This document shows positions 11,629-21,945 of a stretch of DNA of 64,000 bases, one piece after another. Every line of letters begins with the position of its first letter. Positions within the stretch are counted from its first letter, which is position 1. The stretch is taken from assembly GCA_023014485.1 (NCBI GenBank), contig JAJOZX010000483.1, positions 759,501 through 823,500 of the forward strand, read 5' to 3'. The stretch comes from Bathynomus jamesi. Its lineage: Eukaryota > Arthropoda > Malacostraca > Isopoda > Cirolanidae. Under the pieces are notes generated by a model. That model saw nothing but the letters and a program-made list of their open reading frames with translations. It ran no database searches and was not told the DNA's origin. The translations under genes were made by a program, and so were the position numbers.

Positions 11629-11850
11629 GCTACGCCGTGGCCAGTGTCGTAATATCGCTCTCCGTCGATCAGCGAAGTTAAGCGACATCGGGTTTGGGTA
11701 GTAGTTGGATGGGAGACCGTCCTCTGCTTTCAGATTATGTAGCGACCCGTGGTTCGGATCCCACTTAAAATTGTGGGTTCCCTCTGTCATATGACCTTAG
11801 ATATTGCGAAAGAGGTTAAACAATTTCATCATCATCATCGTCGTCGTCGT
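11629..11850 (+). mobile_element. 5S-rRNA-derived SINE
   Basis: The 5' half resembles 5S rRNA with its internal polymerase III promoter: a box-A-like GCGAAGTTAAGCGACATCGGG near 11672-11692 and the box-C-like TTGGATGGGAGACCG near 11706-11720. The 3' half (CGACCCGTGGTTCGGATCCC and onward) is not 5S and matches a second copy at 36.0 kb. It is followed by a (CAT)n/(CGT)n tail. It lacks a full 5S sequence, so it is a SINE and not an rRNA gene. Confidence 0.75.
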
Positions 11851-12328
11851 CTCCATGCTTAAAGTGGTCATTTGACTCGGAAGGAAAAAAGCGAGTTACC
11901 ATGGAAACACATATATGCACTTTTAACGAAACATTTTATATTAAATCACATTTTAGGAAACAATGCATATTATTATTATAATTAGCCAATTTTTTTTAAA
12001 TTAAAAACATTAAGTGACATATTGTATCCATTGTTTCTTAAAATATATTCCCAAATAAATAATATCCTTCAACACTAAACTCATTCATTGGTTTCCATGG
12101 TAACTGGACGACACTGAAGAATTTGAATCTAAGAAAATGCTTCGTCCCTGTCTTTCATTCACGGAAGAAAGACAGTGCTAAAACGCCACCATACAAAAAT
12201 GGTAATTATGGAGGACAAAGTTCAAGGAATGTCTTCTTCGGAGTTGGCACTTAGTAGGAAATCTCTCAGTGCCATAAGGAACAATTCTTGCTCTGCTATT
12301 ATTTATAATCATGCTACTGCTATAGATA
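11851..12328. other. No gene seen; AT-rich
   Basis: Intergenic sequence. The last part, from about 12170, belongs to the sequence context of the perfect hairpin that follows and reads open in short frames on both strands because of that symmetry. Confidence 0.5.
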
Positions 12329-12407
12329 CTGAAGTAAACAGACATAGTTTTGTAACAACTTTTGTCATCGGCAAAAGTTGTTACAAAACTATGTCTGTTT
12401 ACTTCAG
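12329..12407. repeat. Perfect 36-bp inverted repeat (hairpin) with 7-nt loop
   Basis: The left arm 12329-12364 begins CTGAAGTAAACAGAC and is exactly complementary to 12372-12407; the loop is TCATCGG. No flanking target duplication was found. It could be the core of a foldback MITE or a recent palindromic duplication. Confidence 0.9.
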
Positions 12408-13045
12408 CAGATAAATTAAGAAAACGGCTCTTCAGCTCTACAAGAAGTAACAAATATTATCATATATATAAATAGTCAAAGAATAATATGAAATTTAACA
12501 TCGAAACTTTTCAACTTTTTAGATACGGGAAAGAAGAACCACAAATATGAAATGCTGTATTCCAGATGTACGGAAGATCCAAAGAAGCCAAAAAAGCAAA
12601 GGGTTTAGGAATAATCATGACTGACAACTCGAACTTCGATGTACGAAAGAAGAGAGCAGTAAACAAATCGAAGAGAATACTTGAACAGATATTCAGAACC
12701 CTCAAAGAAGAGACAGAAGGATATAGTAATTACTGTAAACATTAATTATACCAACATTTGAGCAACTTCATATGAAAAAGAGGTTAATGAACTCGGAGAA
12801 AATAAAGAAATTTCACTGCAAGTACGAGTATAAACAAACCAAAGGATTGACCTACTGGGAGAAGTTAATGGAATGTAGAGTTAAACTAAAACATCGAAGT
12901 TAGAGTCATCAATCATGATTTTTACTTTTCTGGATTTTCTGTCCATCTGGAGTATAATATTTTACTGTTTTTAGTCCTTCTTTCTCGTAAATATTTCCCT
13001 GGAGAGAAGAGAGATATATGATATAAAAGGATTATATATTTGTTT
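12408..13045. other. No gene seen
   Basis: AT-rich sequence with short frames. The minus-strand 64-codon frame at 12511-12705 has no recognisable domain and is treated as chance. Confidence 0.5.
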
Positions 13046-13053
13046 TATCTAAG

Positions 13054-13506
13054 GGTACTTGTAGGCTATCTCCCCCCCCCACCAATTTTGACAGAATATT
13101 TTTGTTAAAACTAACGAAAATATCACGACTTAACCTAACCAATTATCAAGGGCGTACAGTTGATCTATTAGATTGAATGCCCGGTTAAACTGGGCATTCA
13201 AACCAATCCTTTGCACGATTTAATTATTGCTTTTTCAGCCAGAATGAATTTACTGCGACTTCATGCTATTTGCCACAGTGACAAATCAAGCGTCACATTC
13301 CTGCAAGAAAAGGGTATCTATCGTATTTTTATACTTTGTATCTATGCGTCATAGTAAATACTATTCCAGAAACAAACAATGTTATAATTAATAATAGATC
13401 AACTGTACGCCCTTGATAATTGGTTAGGTTAAGTCGTGATATTTTCGTTAGTTTTAACGAAAATATTCTGTCAAAATTGGTGGGGGGAAGATAACCTGCA
13501 AGTACC
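13054..13506. mobile_element. Foldback MITE with 8-bp target duplication
   Basis: Termini GGTACTTGTAGG and CCTGCAAGTACC are inverted repeats. The inverted arms extend inward to roughly 13170 and 13395 and include the motif AAATATCACGACTTAACCTA on one side and its complement on the other. The 8-bp duplication TATCTAAG lies at 13046-13053 and 13507-13514. No coding capacity. An 8-bp duplication suggests mobilisation by a hAT-type or similar transposase, but the termini are not canonical hAT. A partial relative of the arm sequence occurs near 35695-35800. Confidence 0.8.
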
Positions 13507-13514
13507 TATCTAAG

Positions 13515-14276
13515 AATTGGGGTTAATGTGTGACTGGTTGGTTGGGTGGTTGTATGATTGCACTGAATGGTGAACGTGTCGTAGTATGAAAGTAAACTAT
13601 TGTATGAACGTATTTTTATTCCGAGGTTGGGTGCTGTGGCTGTCAAAAATCTGCAAGGTATGTTTAAATTTAATTATGAAATGATAATTATAATGTATTG
13701 AATTTTTAGTGATAAAGCTTTGTTTGAAATATTTGATATATTTACGTTAAAGTTTTCTTAAATTTGCAAAAAATAAGTTAGTATTTTATAGAACTGTGAT
13801 GAGTTTCATTAAATATTAAAATCGAAATAAAATGAACCGTAAAGGAGGTTGTTTGAGATATGAATTTCGTATTTTATTATGTTAATCTTGAAAGTAATAT
13901 CCGTAATTCCTTTTGGTTTGGTTTTAAATAACTTAAATAATAATTATAGGTACCGACCAAGCCCTAGAATTTTGTGAACTTCATTAAAACTGAAGCCTCT
14001 TTATAAACGGGGTTTCATTATTTATAATAGCCATTAAATTAGTAAATTAATACCAATATATTTTGTATTATATAGTCTTGCGGAACTATCATTTAAAGCG
14101 TGTTTAACTTTATATTGAATGGAATTCATTCCACAAGCTTCAGAACTGGGTTTGAGTCTTAATGACTCCTTGTTGTTCGAGAGTCTTCCAAATCATTTGG
14201 AACTCGTAATAACTCTTATCTAAAAAGGCCCTGGAAAATATTCATGCAGCGGGCCCACTCACTAGAGAAAGTTGGA
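13515..14276. other. No gene seen; flank of the Polinton
   Basis: AT-rich intergenic DNA with no recognisable coding or repeat structure. It is the genomic target into which the first Polinton inserted. Confidence 0.6.
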
Positions 14277-14589
14277 CCTGCCAGTAGTATAGCCGCAAAA
14301 GGGGAGAGTGCAAGAATGTTGCAGGTTATTATGTAATGTTGCAAAGGGGGGTGGGGGTTGTTGCAAAGGGGGGATGGGGTGGGGGTTGCAAGGGGGGGTG
14401 GGGTTGCAAAAAAAGAAAAAAAAAGAAAAAAGAAAGAAATTCCCCCAAAGGGGGGGTGCTGCAGGTGCAACAAGGAAAACTTGGAGGCGGCGTTATTCCC
14501 CAAGAGAAAGGAGAGAGGAGGAGGAGAGGTGTTCACCTGGCAGGAGCCAAGTGCACATTAAGACTTCAGCCGAATAGGCGTTGTTTTAT

Positions 14590-15170
14590 AGGCTCCTAAT
14601 CAGCCAGTTGGCGTAAATGGCTTGAGTTGCCAGATACCGCGATACCATTGTATACATTATTATAGACTCCTAATCAGCCAGTTGGCGTAAATGGCTTGAG
14701 TTGCCAGATACCGCGATACCATTGTATACATTATTATAGACTCCTAATCAGCCAGTTGGCTGTAAATGGCTTGAGTTGCCAGATACCTCTTTTTAGCGAT
14801 ACCATTGTATACATTATTATAGACTCCTAATCAGCCAGTTGGCTGTAAATGGCTTGAGTTGCCAGATACCTCTTTTTAGCGATACCATTGTATACATTAT
14901 TATAGACTCCTAATCAGCCAGTTGGCTGTAAATGGCTTGAGTTGCCAGATACCTCTTTTTAGCAGTATTATTGTATACATTATTATATACGCCTAATCAG
15001 CCAGTTGGCTGTAAATGGCTTGAGTTGCCAGATAGCGCCATGTATTCTCTAATCGAAGACTGAGTTGCCAGATACCATTGTATACATTATTATAGACTCC
15101 TAATCAGCCAGTTGGCTTAGAAGGCTTAAATGTTGCCAGATACCGCAATACCACTGTATACATTATTATA
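14590..15170. repeat. Tandem array of about seven 75-83-bp units in the left Polinton arm
   Basis: Each unit contains TCCTAATCAGCCAGTTGGC, a TGGCTTGAGTTGCCAGATAC block, and ends ATTGTATACATTATTATA. Unit starts fall near 14590, 14665, 14739, 14822, 14905, 14988 and 15095. Units 3-5 share an extra TCTTTTTAG; units 6 and 7 are rearranged. The core TTGCCAGAT also occurs in the different arrays at 33150-33270, 40010-40200 and 55030-55215, so it is a shared feature of this Polinton family's arms. Subterminal arrays could be protein-binding sites. Confidence 0.85.
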
Positions 15171-15455
15171 TTTCTTAAAAGAATACCGGTAGTAGGTTTA
15201 GAAGGCATAACAATTAAGTAAAACAACATTGCATCATTCTGTTTATTATAAATATATAGAAAATAAATATACATTTCAATTGAGGAATATGCATATAACA
15301 GTACAGGAAATATATACACACAATTATGGATATATATAAAATAAAATATACATTTCAAATAAATATACACTTCAATAGAAATATGTACATAACAGTACAG
15401 GAGAAATATCACGCAAAATATATATATAAACAAATCAATAGAAATATGCGTATAA
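15171..15455. other. AT-rich spacer with short duplications
   Basis: Contains repeated AAATATACATTTCAA-type and CAGTACAGGAGAAAT-type motifs (near 15260-15480). No gene seen. It is the downstream region of the minus-strand left-end genes and could hold their 3' ends. Confidence 0.5.
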
Positions 15456-15842
15456 TCAGTACAGGAGAAATGTCAAGCAAAATATATATAAATACAATTC
15501 ACTTTTTTTCAAAATACTAAACTCGGTCTTAATCGAGTTTACAATTACATCATTATTGCTCTGCATTACGCAGTATATGCGGCTTAATAATATTTCACCG
15601 CTTAAAGTATAGGGAAACCTGTACTCGATATGAAGGGCTTTCATATCGTTCAGTACTATTTTTGTTCCCACTTTACAACCGGTTGGTAAGTCATCTTTAA
15701 ATACGTCTAGAATACAATCAAAAGCACGCACAAAGAGTTCATCGTTAGCTACATTATTAAACACAAGTTTATAAACACGCTTTTCCAATCGAGGGTTTAT
15801 TTCTACCGACTCGAGCTTTTCAATCGTGAACTCACTCAACAT
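15456..15842 (-). CDS. Polinton left-end hypothetical protein A
   Basis: An unrecognised 128-residue protein. The ATG at 15842 overlaps the end of the upstream gene, whose TGA is at 15834-15832, so the two are translationally adjacent. The body is mixed alpha/beta-like with no clear motif; the last 20 residues are hydrophobic and aromatic (S-E-L-Y-L-Y-I-F-C-L-T-F-L-L-Y). The part upstream of about 15537 is duplicated in inverted orientation at 29630-29940, while the final residues are not, so the C-terminus differs between copies. That suggests the end of this frame in one copy was replaced by arm sequence. Confidence 0.6.
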   Translation of the reverse strand: MLSEFTIEKLESVEINPRLEKRVYKLVFNNVANDELFVRAFDCILDVFKDDLPTGCKVGTKIVLNDMKALHIEYRFPYTLSGEILLSRIYCVMQSNNDVIVNSIKTEFSILKKSELYLYIFCLTFLLY

Positions 15843-16545
15843 AGCGGCAATTGAAATAATCTTCTAAATCGTTACGACAACTGCGCGTTATATAAAGAAA
15901 TAGTTCTTCAGGGTGAACGGTGTAGGTGAGCTCAGCCTTGTACCGATCAATTGCTTTGTACCAAAGTTCATGGTATTTCAAAGAGTCTAAACTTTTTAAA
16001 TAAACGTCCAGCTCTAGACCATTCTCACCAGCCCTACACTCGGTAAACCCATCGAGCAGAGCGGTGTAGGCGTATTCAAGTACTGTATCAAAATAAAGCA
16101 TGTCCGTAACACGCGCGTCTAATATAGGTTTCAGTTTACGGAATCCGACGATTTCAAACATTCTGTCGAGGATGAAACGGTTTCGCGTAGGAACAAGAGC
16201 GTTATTATCAGAAGCATTCTTCCACATCAGCCGTATATCAATGCACGGCCGATCGTTATTTATACACAACGTACATACAACGGCGTATGAGGGTGCGTCA
16301 CTAATCTGCTCTCTTCTTGTACCTACGTTAGCAGGTATTTTATAACGATCTTCACTCCACTTCTCAACTATCACAAAGATTCTATTCATCTCCTCGATAC
16401 TTAAATAAACCCGTTTGTTTGTCGGTCTACATTCCGTTTCCAGTACATAGCTAATGGTACCGGAATTACGCCTGAACACGCGCAACGATTTCGTCACGGA
16501 CACATCGTACGAGGCGTTGAGAATGCTGCTCAAAGGAAGTTCCAT
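15832..16545 (-). CDS. Polinton left-end hypothetical protein B
   Basis: An unrecognised protein of 237 residues from the first ATG (16545). The frame is open to a TTG at 16578, but the ATG start M-E-L-P-L-S-S-I-L-N is more likely in a eukaryotic transcript. No domain identified; the composition is that of a soluble folded protein with several Cys residues (C-T-L-C-I near the middle). Its last 44 codons are duplicated inverted at 29507-29640. The stop overlaps the start of protein A by 11 bases. Position next to the left arm and on the strand of polymerase B suggests an early or accessory role; this is inference. Confidence 0.65.
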   Translation of the reverse strand: MELPLSSILNASYDVSVTKSLRVFRRNSGTISYVLETECRPTNKRVYLSIEEMNRIFVIVEKWSEDRYKIPANVGTRREQISDAPSYAVVCTLCINNDRPCIDIRLMWKNASDNNALVPTRNRFILDRMFEIVGFRKLKPILDARVTDMLYFDTVLEYAYTALLDGFTECRAGENGLELDVYLKSLDSLKYHELWYKAIDRYKAELTYTVHPEELFLYITRSCRNDLEDYFNCRYVE

Positions 16546-16776
16546 CGTATTCGAGGAGCGCACGTCCACTCGGCTCAAGCTCTGAGATAACTATGAGCCG
16601 TGTGAGGCACGCAGGTAGGCAGGAATGGTTCGACGGGCGGCTGACTCGATGATACGTGAATGGGCTTGTTCGTATGACCGCGAGTCGAATTGTTGTACAT
16701 ATTTCGGTACAAGAATATCACTACCAGCCTACGCACCAGACAGTTTGGATAAGAACTAGGAACATTTTATGTTTTA

Positions 16777-17328
16777 CTAAACATCTCCACACTCCGGCGC
16801 ACTATTTGAGAGGAACATATGTTCATATTTTTCCTTTCTGCCCATCAAACGATACTCGTCTCTAAACTCTGTTAAAAATTCACGCAGGGCACTAGCCACA
16901 ACCTCACTACGAACCTCATCATGATATACGTTAATATAGTGATAAAAATACTTAAGATTGTCCATGATCACGAGATTCACATTTTCAGTCGTAGGGTATG
17001 AGTAATCGACATGGTGTAGCATGACGTAATACCGCTTGTCACACCACCCATCAGCAAGACTCATTATCCATACCTGCTGCTTCTCTTCTGCACGCGTTGT
17101 TTCTTTTACTTCACGGTGTATGTGAGACTTTATAAAGTTTAGCTCTGCAGTATACTTCAGCACATCGTCTGTGCAACGAAAGCCTTCAACGGTCTCACCA
17201 GAACATCCGTAGAGTATTTGTACATCTTGGAACTTCGCACAATCCAATGTGTTTTTAAAAGAGGCATAGGAGGGAGAATAGGAAGTTTTTCGGTATCCAC
17301 CACATCCTGGCACTTTACTGAATACCAT
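16777..17328 (-). CDS. Polinton left-end hypothetical protein C
   Basis: An unrecognised protein of about 183 residues from the first in-frame ATG at 17328. A competing ATG at 17366 opens a different frame (M-A-T-F-N-I-A) that runs to 17157. It is possible that the true start is 17366 and that a frameshift joins the two. The downstream part is charged, with H-I-H-R-E-V-K-E-T-T-R-A-E-E-K and tyrosine-rich Y-F-Y-H-Y-I-N-V-Y segments. A GC-box-like AAGCTCCGCCC (minus strand, near 17471-17483) lies upstream and matches one in the right-end promoter. Confidence 0.6.
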   Translation of the reverse strand: MVFSKVPGCGGYRKTSYSPSYASFKNTLDCAKFQDVQILYGCSGETVEGFRCTDDVLKYTAELNFIKSHIHREVKETTRAEEKQQVWIMSLADGWCDKRYYVMLHHVDYSYPTTENVNLVIMDNLKYFYHYINVYHDEVRSEVVASALREFLTEFRDEYRLMGRKEKYEHMFLSNSAPECGDV

Positions 17329-17494
17329 TTCGTAAACGTTGTACAAGCAATATTAAAGGTAGCCATTTGAATACACGTCTGATCTGAATACACGTCTGAT
17401 CTCTCGGGCTTACTGCGGTCGACTGACCACGCAGGGATTCCCAGATAGTAGCATGACTCACGGTCTTACAGTGGGCGGAGCTTAGAACTTTCAC

Positions 17495-17496
<2 letters not shown>

Positions 17497-17539
<43 letters not shown>

Positions 17540-17665
17540 GGGAAAGTGAAACGCTATTTGAAACATGATTTATTTAATAAACGAGATATTCAAGTTATAT
17601 ATATTTACAAATACGATTTAATAAACGAGATATTCAAGTTATATATATATATATATATATATACA
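17497..17665. repeat. (CA)n and (TA)n microsatellites with a short direct duplication
   Basis: A (CA)n run spans 17497-17537. The phrase TAATAAACGAGATATTCAAG occurs twice (near 17575 and 17618), followed by (TA)n at about 17641-17662. Together with 17666-17845 this forms the spacer downstream of the polymerase gene; no gene seen. Confidence 0.9.
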
Positions 17666-17845
17666 AATAGATACGATTATATACAAGACGTGTGAGTTAG
17701 AAGCATCATTGGTATCCAAAGGGTACGGTATCATAGGTACCAGGTAACTGGTAACGTTTCCTATAGGTGTTACGGCACACCATCGTACCCCTAAGTTCCT
17801 TCACGCCCCCCAGCTTCTGCGCCCGAAAATTGTGGGTGCCTACAA

Positions 17846-20800
17846 TTAGTTGGGGAGGTTGTTCACATCGTCCAAACATACTAGATCCTTCAACGACTCA
17901 AAGTTAACAACCTCCCGATTCGCATGGTTGAGCGTAATACCCTTTGCCTTCACGATATATTTCATTTCCTCCCCCACCCTGACCCGTACCCCATAAGTCT
18001 TAGGTCCTGTTGAGGCAAAAGAGTCGGCGTATGCGTTGTCCCCATACTCATCCTTGATCTCATCAGTGAGCTCGCCGAGGAACTCCCCAATAGTGGGCAT
18101 GTATTCACCCTCCCTCTCTGTGAATATCACGCTATCTGTATCGGCATACAATACTCTCCGCCCAAGAGAATGCAATAGACCCCAAAGTTTTATACGGGCG
18201 TAGGCTGTTGTGAAGCTGGCCACAGGTATGTTTGTAACCCTTGAGGTATCTGTGGCAAATTCAGTGTTGTTGTACTTTATTACGTAAGTATTACCTACAT
18301 TTACGATCTCCATGACCTCTTTATCGGGGGCATTGGCATAATCCCAGACATCGCTATAACTTTGTGCCAAATGAATGCTCCCTCTGCCGGTATTCTGCGC
18401 AAATTTTCCCCATAGACTGTTTAGACACAACTTTGCACTAAAGCGCTTGCCAGGATTCTTTACAATTTGGACACGATCAAGTTGTATACCTTCGCGGTCG
18501 CGGTAACGTTGAATATAGGCAGACTTTTCATCTTCGGTATCAACTCCTCGCGGATACCCTGATGCCTCAACCTTATCCTTCAAAAAGGTGTTTATATATG
18601 GTGTGAAAAGGTTGGGTAGCTTCTGAAACCTCCACACCTCATGTATCTTCAGTATTCTATAACCATGGCGCACGGCTAGGGCCAACTCAGGACTTGTATA
18701 TACGCCTCTGATCTTACGCTGGTGGGGTATATGGTTACATTCGCCGTTATCCTCTTCCGCGCACTTCACGCACAGGGGAAACATGAGCTTGTCGTCGATA
18801 ACGACAGGTAAGATCGGCATCCATAAATTGCGTGGGGGGAGTACGTCTACGAAAGAGAGCCCAAAGTAACGATCATTCAAATTTTTTGAAAATTCATTGA
18901 TGGAGGGTAGGCTAGGTCCCACCAGTTTCTCAGGAGCGCCCACGGGGTACGGATTGCTCTTCATCACGTATGGGTATAAAGAACAGAAATCGTAGTAATG
19001 GAGCTTCACGCCCTCCGTAGGTGGGAAGTATAGTCTGAAAGGATTTGTACGTCCTCCAAACAAGCTATCACCACATTTGAGAGGATCCAGCACCATTGAA
19101 CGCTTGATCGTTTTTATTTCCTCACGGTACACCTCGTCTGTCTCCATCCGTGCATCATATTCATGCTCCCACAAGACTTTGTGAGTGAACTGTGATCCTA
19201 TAAGTTGATCGCGGGTGCGGGTCGATGCAAGACAGTCGGCAGGAGACCTACCGTGGATATCTCCGGTGATTCCGCACTCAGGACGGGGGCATCCATGCCA
19301 CCAGCAACCGTTAAAGGAGTACACAGTCTTCACACCAGTGACACGGTTTTCACTTAACCCATCAACCCAAAAAACACGTCCATTAATCTTAATGGGTACT
19401 TCACCCGTGTTGCGGGCGTGCTTTATGTATACACCTGTCTGTTGCTGTAGGTGTATGAGCCAGTAAATAGCCTTGTGCCCGTAACTGCGGGGATTGTTTC
19501 GGTGAATAATGGCTAAGGTGTCTTTCGGCATGAAGTTATTCTTGAACACCGTAAAACATAATGATGCGATGGTGGTTGCGACTTGCAGTGGATCGCATTT
19601 GAAACGGGCTATGTACATCCTTCTAAAGGCCTGGAAACATACTCTAAGCACGCGCACATCATTCACGCAATAACGCTCACATTCATCAGCTATATTATAA
19701 GGGTTACTTTCATTAAAACTGTCGTAGTATCGATCAAAGTCTTCACGTTCATCCATACAGTCAAAATAATGTTTGGGGGGTGGTGGGCCTACGTAGTTTA
19801 AAGTCTCGCTGGTGAGGAAAGTGTAAGGGAAGTATCCTTTGGAAACTTCAGCTGCTACTCCCATCACCTTGGGTAGCTTTGCTAATTTACAAGGTGTGAA
19901 TAATAAAGTATCTTTAAATTGTACATTGCCTCTTATCTGCATCTGTATTAATTTGTTGCCTCTTTTCAATGGATCACCTGTAAATATCTCAGAGGATTCG
20001 TGTTCAAGCAACTCCTTATAAAGGAACTGCGTGTCAAACTTTGCCCCGTTATGGGCGAGAATATACACAGTCATTTTTTTGAACTTGTCGGCTAACTTGA
20101 CAATATAGGACACAAATAGTTTCACAGGACTATCGCTGACATTCGTTTTAAAAACGTTTGTCCGTTTACCACATTTGGGGCACTCGTCACATTCGATATC
20201 CATACACTCATCACAGATAGTCTGGCTCACAAGTAAATGTGGAATTACCTCTTTGGTTTCAGCGTTCGTATATGTTTCTATATCGTAGTATACAGTTATA
20301 CAAGGGTTATTTTTAGGCTTAGCATCTTTCATATAACATACATGCTTTACTCCATCCGCCTTATATTCCTCCTGGCATGTAGGACAGTGAATTACGTCAC
20401 ACTTGTGCTTAAATTTTCCCCAATTATCCATTGTGTGAAACATACCACATTCACAGATTCTCATTTTCCTGCACGTGCCAATTGATTTATGGAAATCAAA
20501 ACAGCTATTATTGAAAAATGTGCGTCTACACACATCACAGTCTCTCTTCTCAGCTTCAACTACACGGCTTTCACATTTGGTGCTTTTACACTGCTCACAT
20601 ACCATGTGACATTCTTTACAATGTCTCACTATATCATCCGCAAACTCGAGGCACCCCTTACACAAATCATGATGTCTCCCATATTTTCGACTTTTGTCAT
20701 AACTCGCGTAAAGCCACCTTATATTACGGATGGGGAGATACGTTGTCCCTGACAATCCTAAAATAAGTAGGGGCCTTGTACGATCTCTCACACAGCTTTT

Positions 20801-21466
20801 AAAAACATACACAGTCCTACGACGATCATCCAACCCAAACACAACTATGCGGACATTCATTTCCTGTTCTACCCTTCTCAGCTCTTCAGGACCCATATTA
20901 CAGTCAAATTCAAGTTCACAGTCTACAGCTAGTTTACGGGCACGCTCCACGACTGTAGGCAACCAAATTTTTTGAGTTCGTGTATTTTGTACAGTAAACA
21001 TACGTGCTAAGAGTACTGCTATAAAGCCGCAACCACGATCGACGTTTATATGCCGTCTATAAATAGCTTGAGAATTGAGGTTAAGAGTATACGGTATGGC
21101 ACTATGACCCGCAACACGGTATACATGGTCAATATTTACCGTGAAGTTGTCCATATTGAAGGCTATACTACTTTGGGCGGCTTGCATTATACGTCCTAAT
21201 ATATATTCTACATCTTCAGCCGCCAAACGTCTAAATGGCACTATCACCCAATAATCGTCTACATCACCGTCATCTGACCCGAATCCAAAGGACAGACTCG
21301 TCCTGACTTCACGCTCGTCGCGATTCTGAAGAGCAAACTCTATAATACGCTCTACAACCCGGCGTAGTCCGCGCTCAATACCATTGCTATACATGACTCT
21401 AGGGTCGACCCTGACTCTATACCGATTTCTAGTCAAGGCTGGGGTGGGGGCTGCGGAGCGCACCAA
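17846..21466 (-). CDS. POLB: Protein-primed family B DNA polymerase
   Basis: A 1206-codon open frame with all landmarks of a protein-primed DNA polymerase B. Exonuclease motifs are Y-D-I-E-T (about residue 394), A-H-N-G-A-K-F-D (about 474) and Y-C-V-N-D (about 600). Polymerase motifs are A, Y-D-F-C-S-L-Y-P (about 827), B, K-L-C-L-N-S-L-W-G-K (about 1014), and C, Y-A-D-T-D-S (about 1107). Residues 265-385 hold a dense Cys/His array (C-K-G-C, C-K-E-C, C-E-Q-C, C-D-V-C, C-P-T-C) that looks zinc-binding. The N-terminal 250 residues are unassigned. The frame opens with TTG, not ATG; upstream it stays open to a TAA at 21598-21596 without any ATG, so the real start must be upstream, reached by splicing or lost to the tandem duplication at 21489-21690. 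It would replicate the linear element from a terminal protein primer. Confidence 0.93.
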   Translation of the reverse strand: MVRSAAPTPALTRNRYRVRVDPRVMYSNGIERGLRRVVERIIEFALQNRDEREVRTSLSFGFGSDDGDVDDYWVIVPFRRLAAEDVEYILGRIMQAAQSSIAFNMDNFTVNIDHVYRVAGHSAIPYTLNLNSQAIYRRHINVDRGCGFIAVLLARMFTVQNTRTQKIWLPTVVERARKLAVDCELEFDCNMGPEELRRVEQEMNVRIVVFGLDDRRRTVYVFKSCVRDRTRPLLILGLSGTTYLPIRNIRWLYASYDKSRKYGRHHDLCKGCLEFADDIVRHCKECHMVCEQCKSTKCESRVVEAEKRDCDVCRRTFFNNSCFDFHKSIGTCRKMRICECGMFHTMDNWGKFKHKCDVIHCPTCQEEYKADGVKHVCYMKDAKPKNNPCITVYYDIETYTNAETKEVIPHLLVSQTICDECMDIECDECPKCGKRTNVFKTNVSDSPVKLFVSYIVKLADKFKKMTVYILAHNGAKFDTQFLYKELLEHESSEIFTGDPLKRGNKLIQMQIRGNVQFKDTLLFTPCKLAKLPKVMGVAAEVSKGYFPYTFLTSETLNYVGPPPPKHYFDCMDEREDFDRYYDSFNESNPYNIADECERYCVNDVRVLRVCFQAFRRMYIARFKCDPLQVATTIASLCFTVFKNNFMPKDTLAIIHRNNPRSYGHKAIYWLIHLQQQTGVYIKHARNTGEVPIKINGRVFWVDGLSENRVTGVKTVYSFNGCWWHGCPRPECGITGDIHGRSPADCLASTRTRDQLIGSQFTHKVLWEHEYDARMETDEVYREEIKTIKRSMVLDPLKCGDSLFGGRTNPFRLYFPPTEGVKLHYYDFCSLYPYVMKSNPYPVGAPEKLVGPSLPSINEFSKNLNDRYFGLSFVDVLPPRNLWMPILPVVIDDKLMFPLCVKCAEEDNGECNHIPHQRKIRGVYTSPELALAVRHGYRILKIHEVWRFQKLPNLFTPYINTFLKDKVEASGYPRGVDTEDEKSAYIQRYRDREGIQLDRVQIVKNPGKRFSAKLCLNSLWGKFAQNTGRGSIHLAQSYSDVWDYANAPDKEVMEIVNVGNTYVIKYNNTEFATDTSRVTNIPVASFTTAYARIKLWGLLHSLGRRVLYADTDSVIFTEREGEYMPTIGEFLGELTDEIKDEYGDNAYADSFASTGPKTYGVRVRVGEEMKYIVKAKGITLNHANREVVNFESLKDLVCLDDVNNLPN

Positions 21467-21488
21467 TTCGAGCGTTATATCTTCCTCA

Positions 21489-21690
21489 ACAGAACGGGGG
21501 GCGGCGGATGAATTAGGGGGTATATTAGCGGAAGGTGCTGCTGATGGGGGCCTGTTGCGTAGGAGGTTGATGGTTGGGGCTCTATTATTGTAGACTTAAC
21601 AGAACGGGGGGCGGCGGATGAATAAGGGGATATATTAGGTGCTGCTGGGGGGCTTGTTGCGTAAGAGGTTGAGGGTTGGGGATCTATTAC
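21489..21690. repeat. Tandem duplication disrupting the polymerase N-terminal coding region
   Basis: The block starting AACAGAACGGGGGGCGGCGG occurs at about 21489 and again at about 21599, each followed by a proline/alanine/serine-rich coding stretch on the minus strand (S-S-A-A-P-R-S-V). The unit is about 110 bp, not a multiple of three as arranged here, and places a TAA between the two copies in the polymerase frame. It may be an inactivating duplication, or the extra copy may be spliced out. Confidence 0.75.
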
Positions 21691-21758
21691 CGCTGCAACA
21701 GGCGCGTATTTCGGTCGCTTTATACCTGACGCGGGTTCATACCTCCGCTTTGGACGTG

Positions 21759-21861
21759 TTACCGGTATCGCTGTGAGGGTTCAGGGGAGGAGATCACAAC
21801 TACACTGTCGTCGAGGTCATCCGTAATGATGGGCTGCTCTACCTCATCGTCATTCACGGTT
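21759..21861 (-). CDS. Candidate 5' exon of polymerase B (acidic leader)
   Basis: A strong 3' splice site, TTTCTTCTCCCACAG, ends at 21862 on the minus strand. The sequence after it is open in phase 2 and begins T-V-N-D-D-E-V-E-Q-P, then T-D-D-L-D-D-S-V-V-V-I-S-S-P-E-P. The hydrophobic run beside acidic and serine residues resembles a SUMO-interacting motif. This frame hits a TAA at 21761-21759, while another frame carries on with K-R-R-Y-E-P and K-R-P-K toward the polymerase; a frameshift near 21775 or a further splice must join them. No upstream ATG exon adjoins, so the leader must come from further upstream on the minus strand. Confidence 0.5.
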
Positions 21862-21945
21862 CTGTGGGAGAAGAAATATAAGGAACAGCACTCAAAATTT
21901 GTAATATTTTGTAAATGACCCACTTAGGAGTGTGACGTGTTAGAA

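Larger units (their letters stand above)
14283..15966. repeat. Left inverted arm of Polinton 1
   Basis: The first 100 bp or so nearly match the reverse complement of the right end (AGTAGTATAGCCGCAAAAGG, then GTTGCAAAGGGG-type runs and a purine-rich stretch). The arm also includes the tandem array at 14590-15170. Its inner part (about 15535-15966), which codes for left-end genes, reappears inverted at 29507-29940. The two arms therefore form one long, partly degraded terminal inverted repeat. The inner coding part and the outer terminus are conserved; the tandem arrays in the two arms differ. Confidence 0.8.

Noticed and set aside
14216..14599. Gly/Arg- and Pro-rich frames at the left Polinton terminus (also 33415-34047, 39355-39796 and 55475-55777)
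   Set aside because: They translate G-rich terminal repeats and recur in every arm in several frames; they are not genes.
17157..17366. Separate 70-residue minus-strand gene starting at the ATG at 17366
   Set aside because: It overlaps protein C in another frame and has no support of its own; it may be the true N-terminus of protein C joined through a frameshift, so it is mentioned there only.
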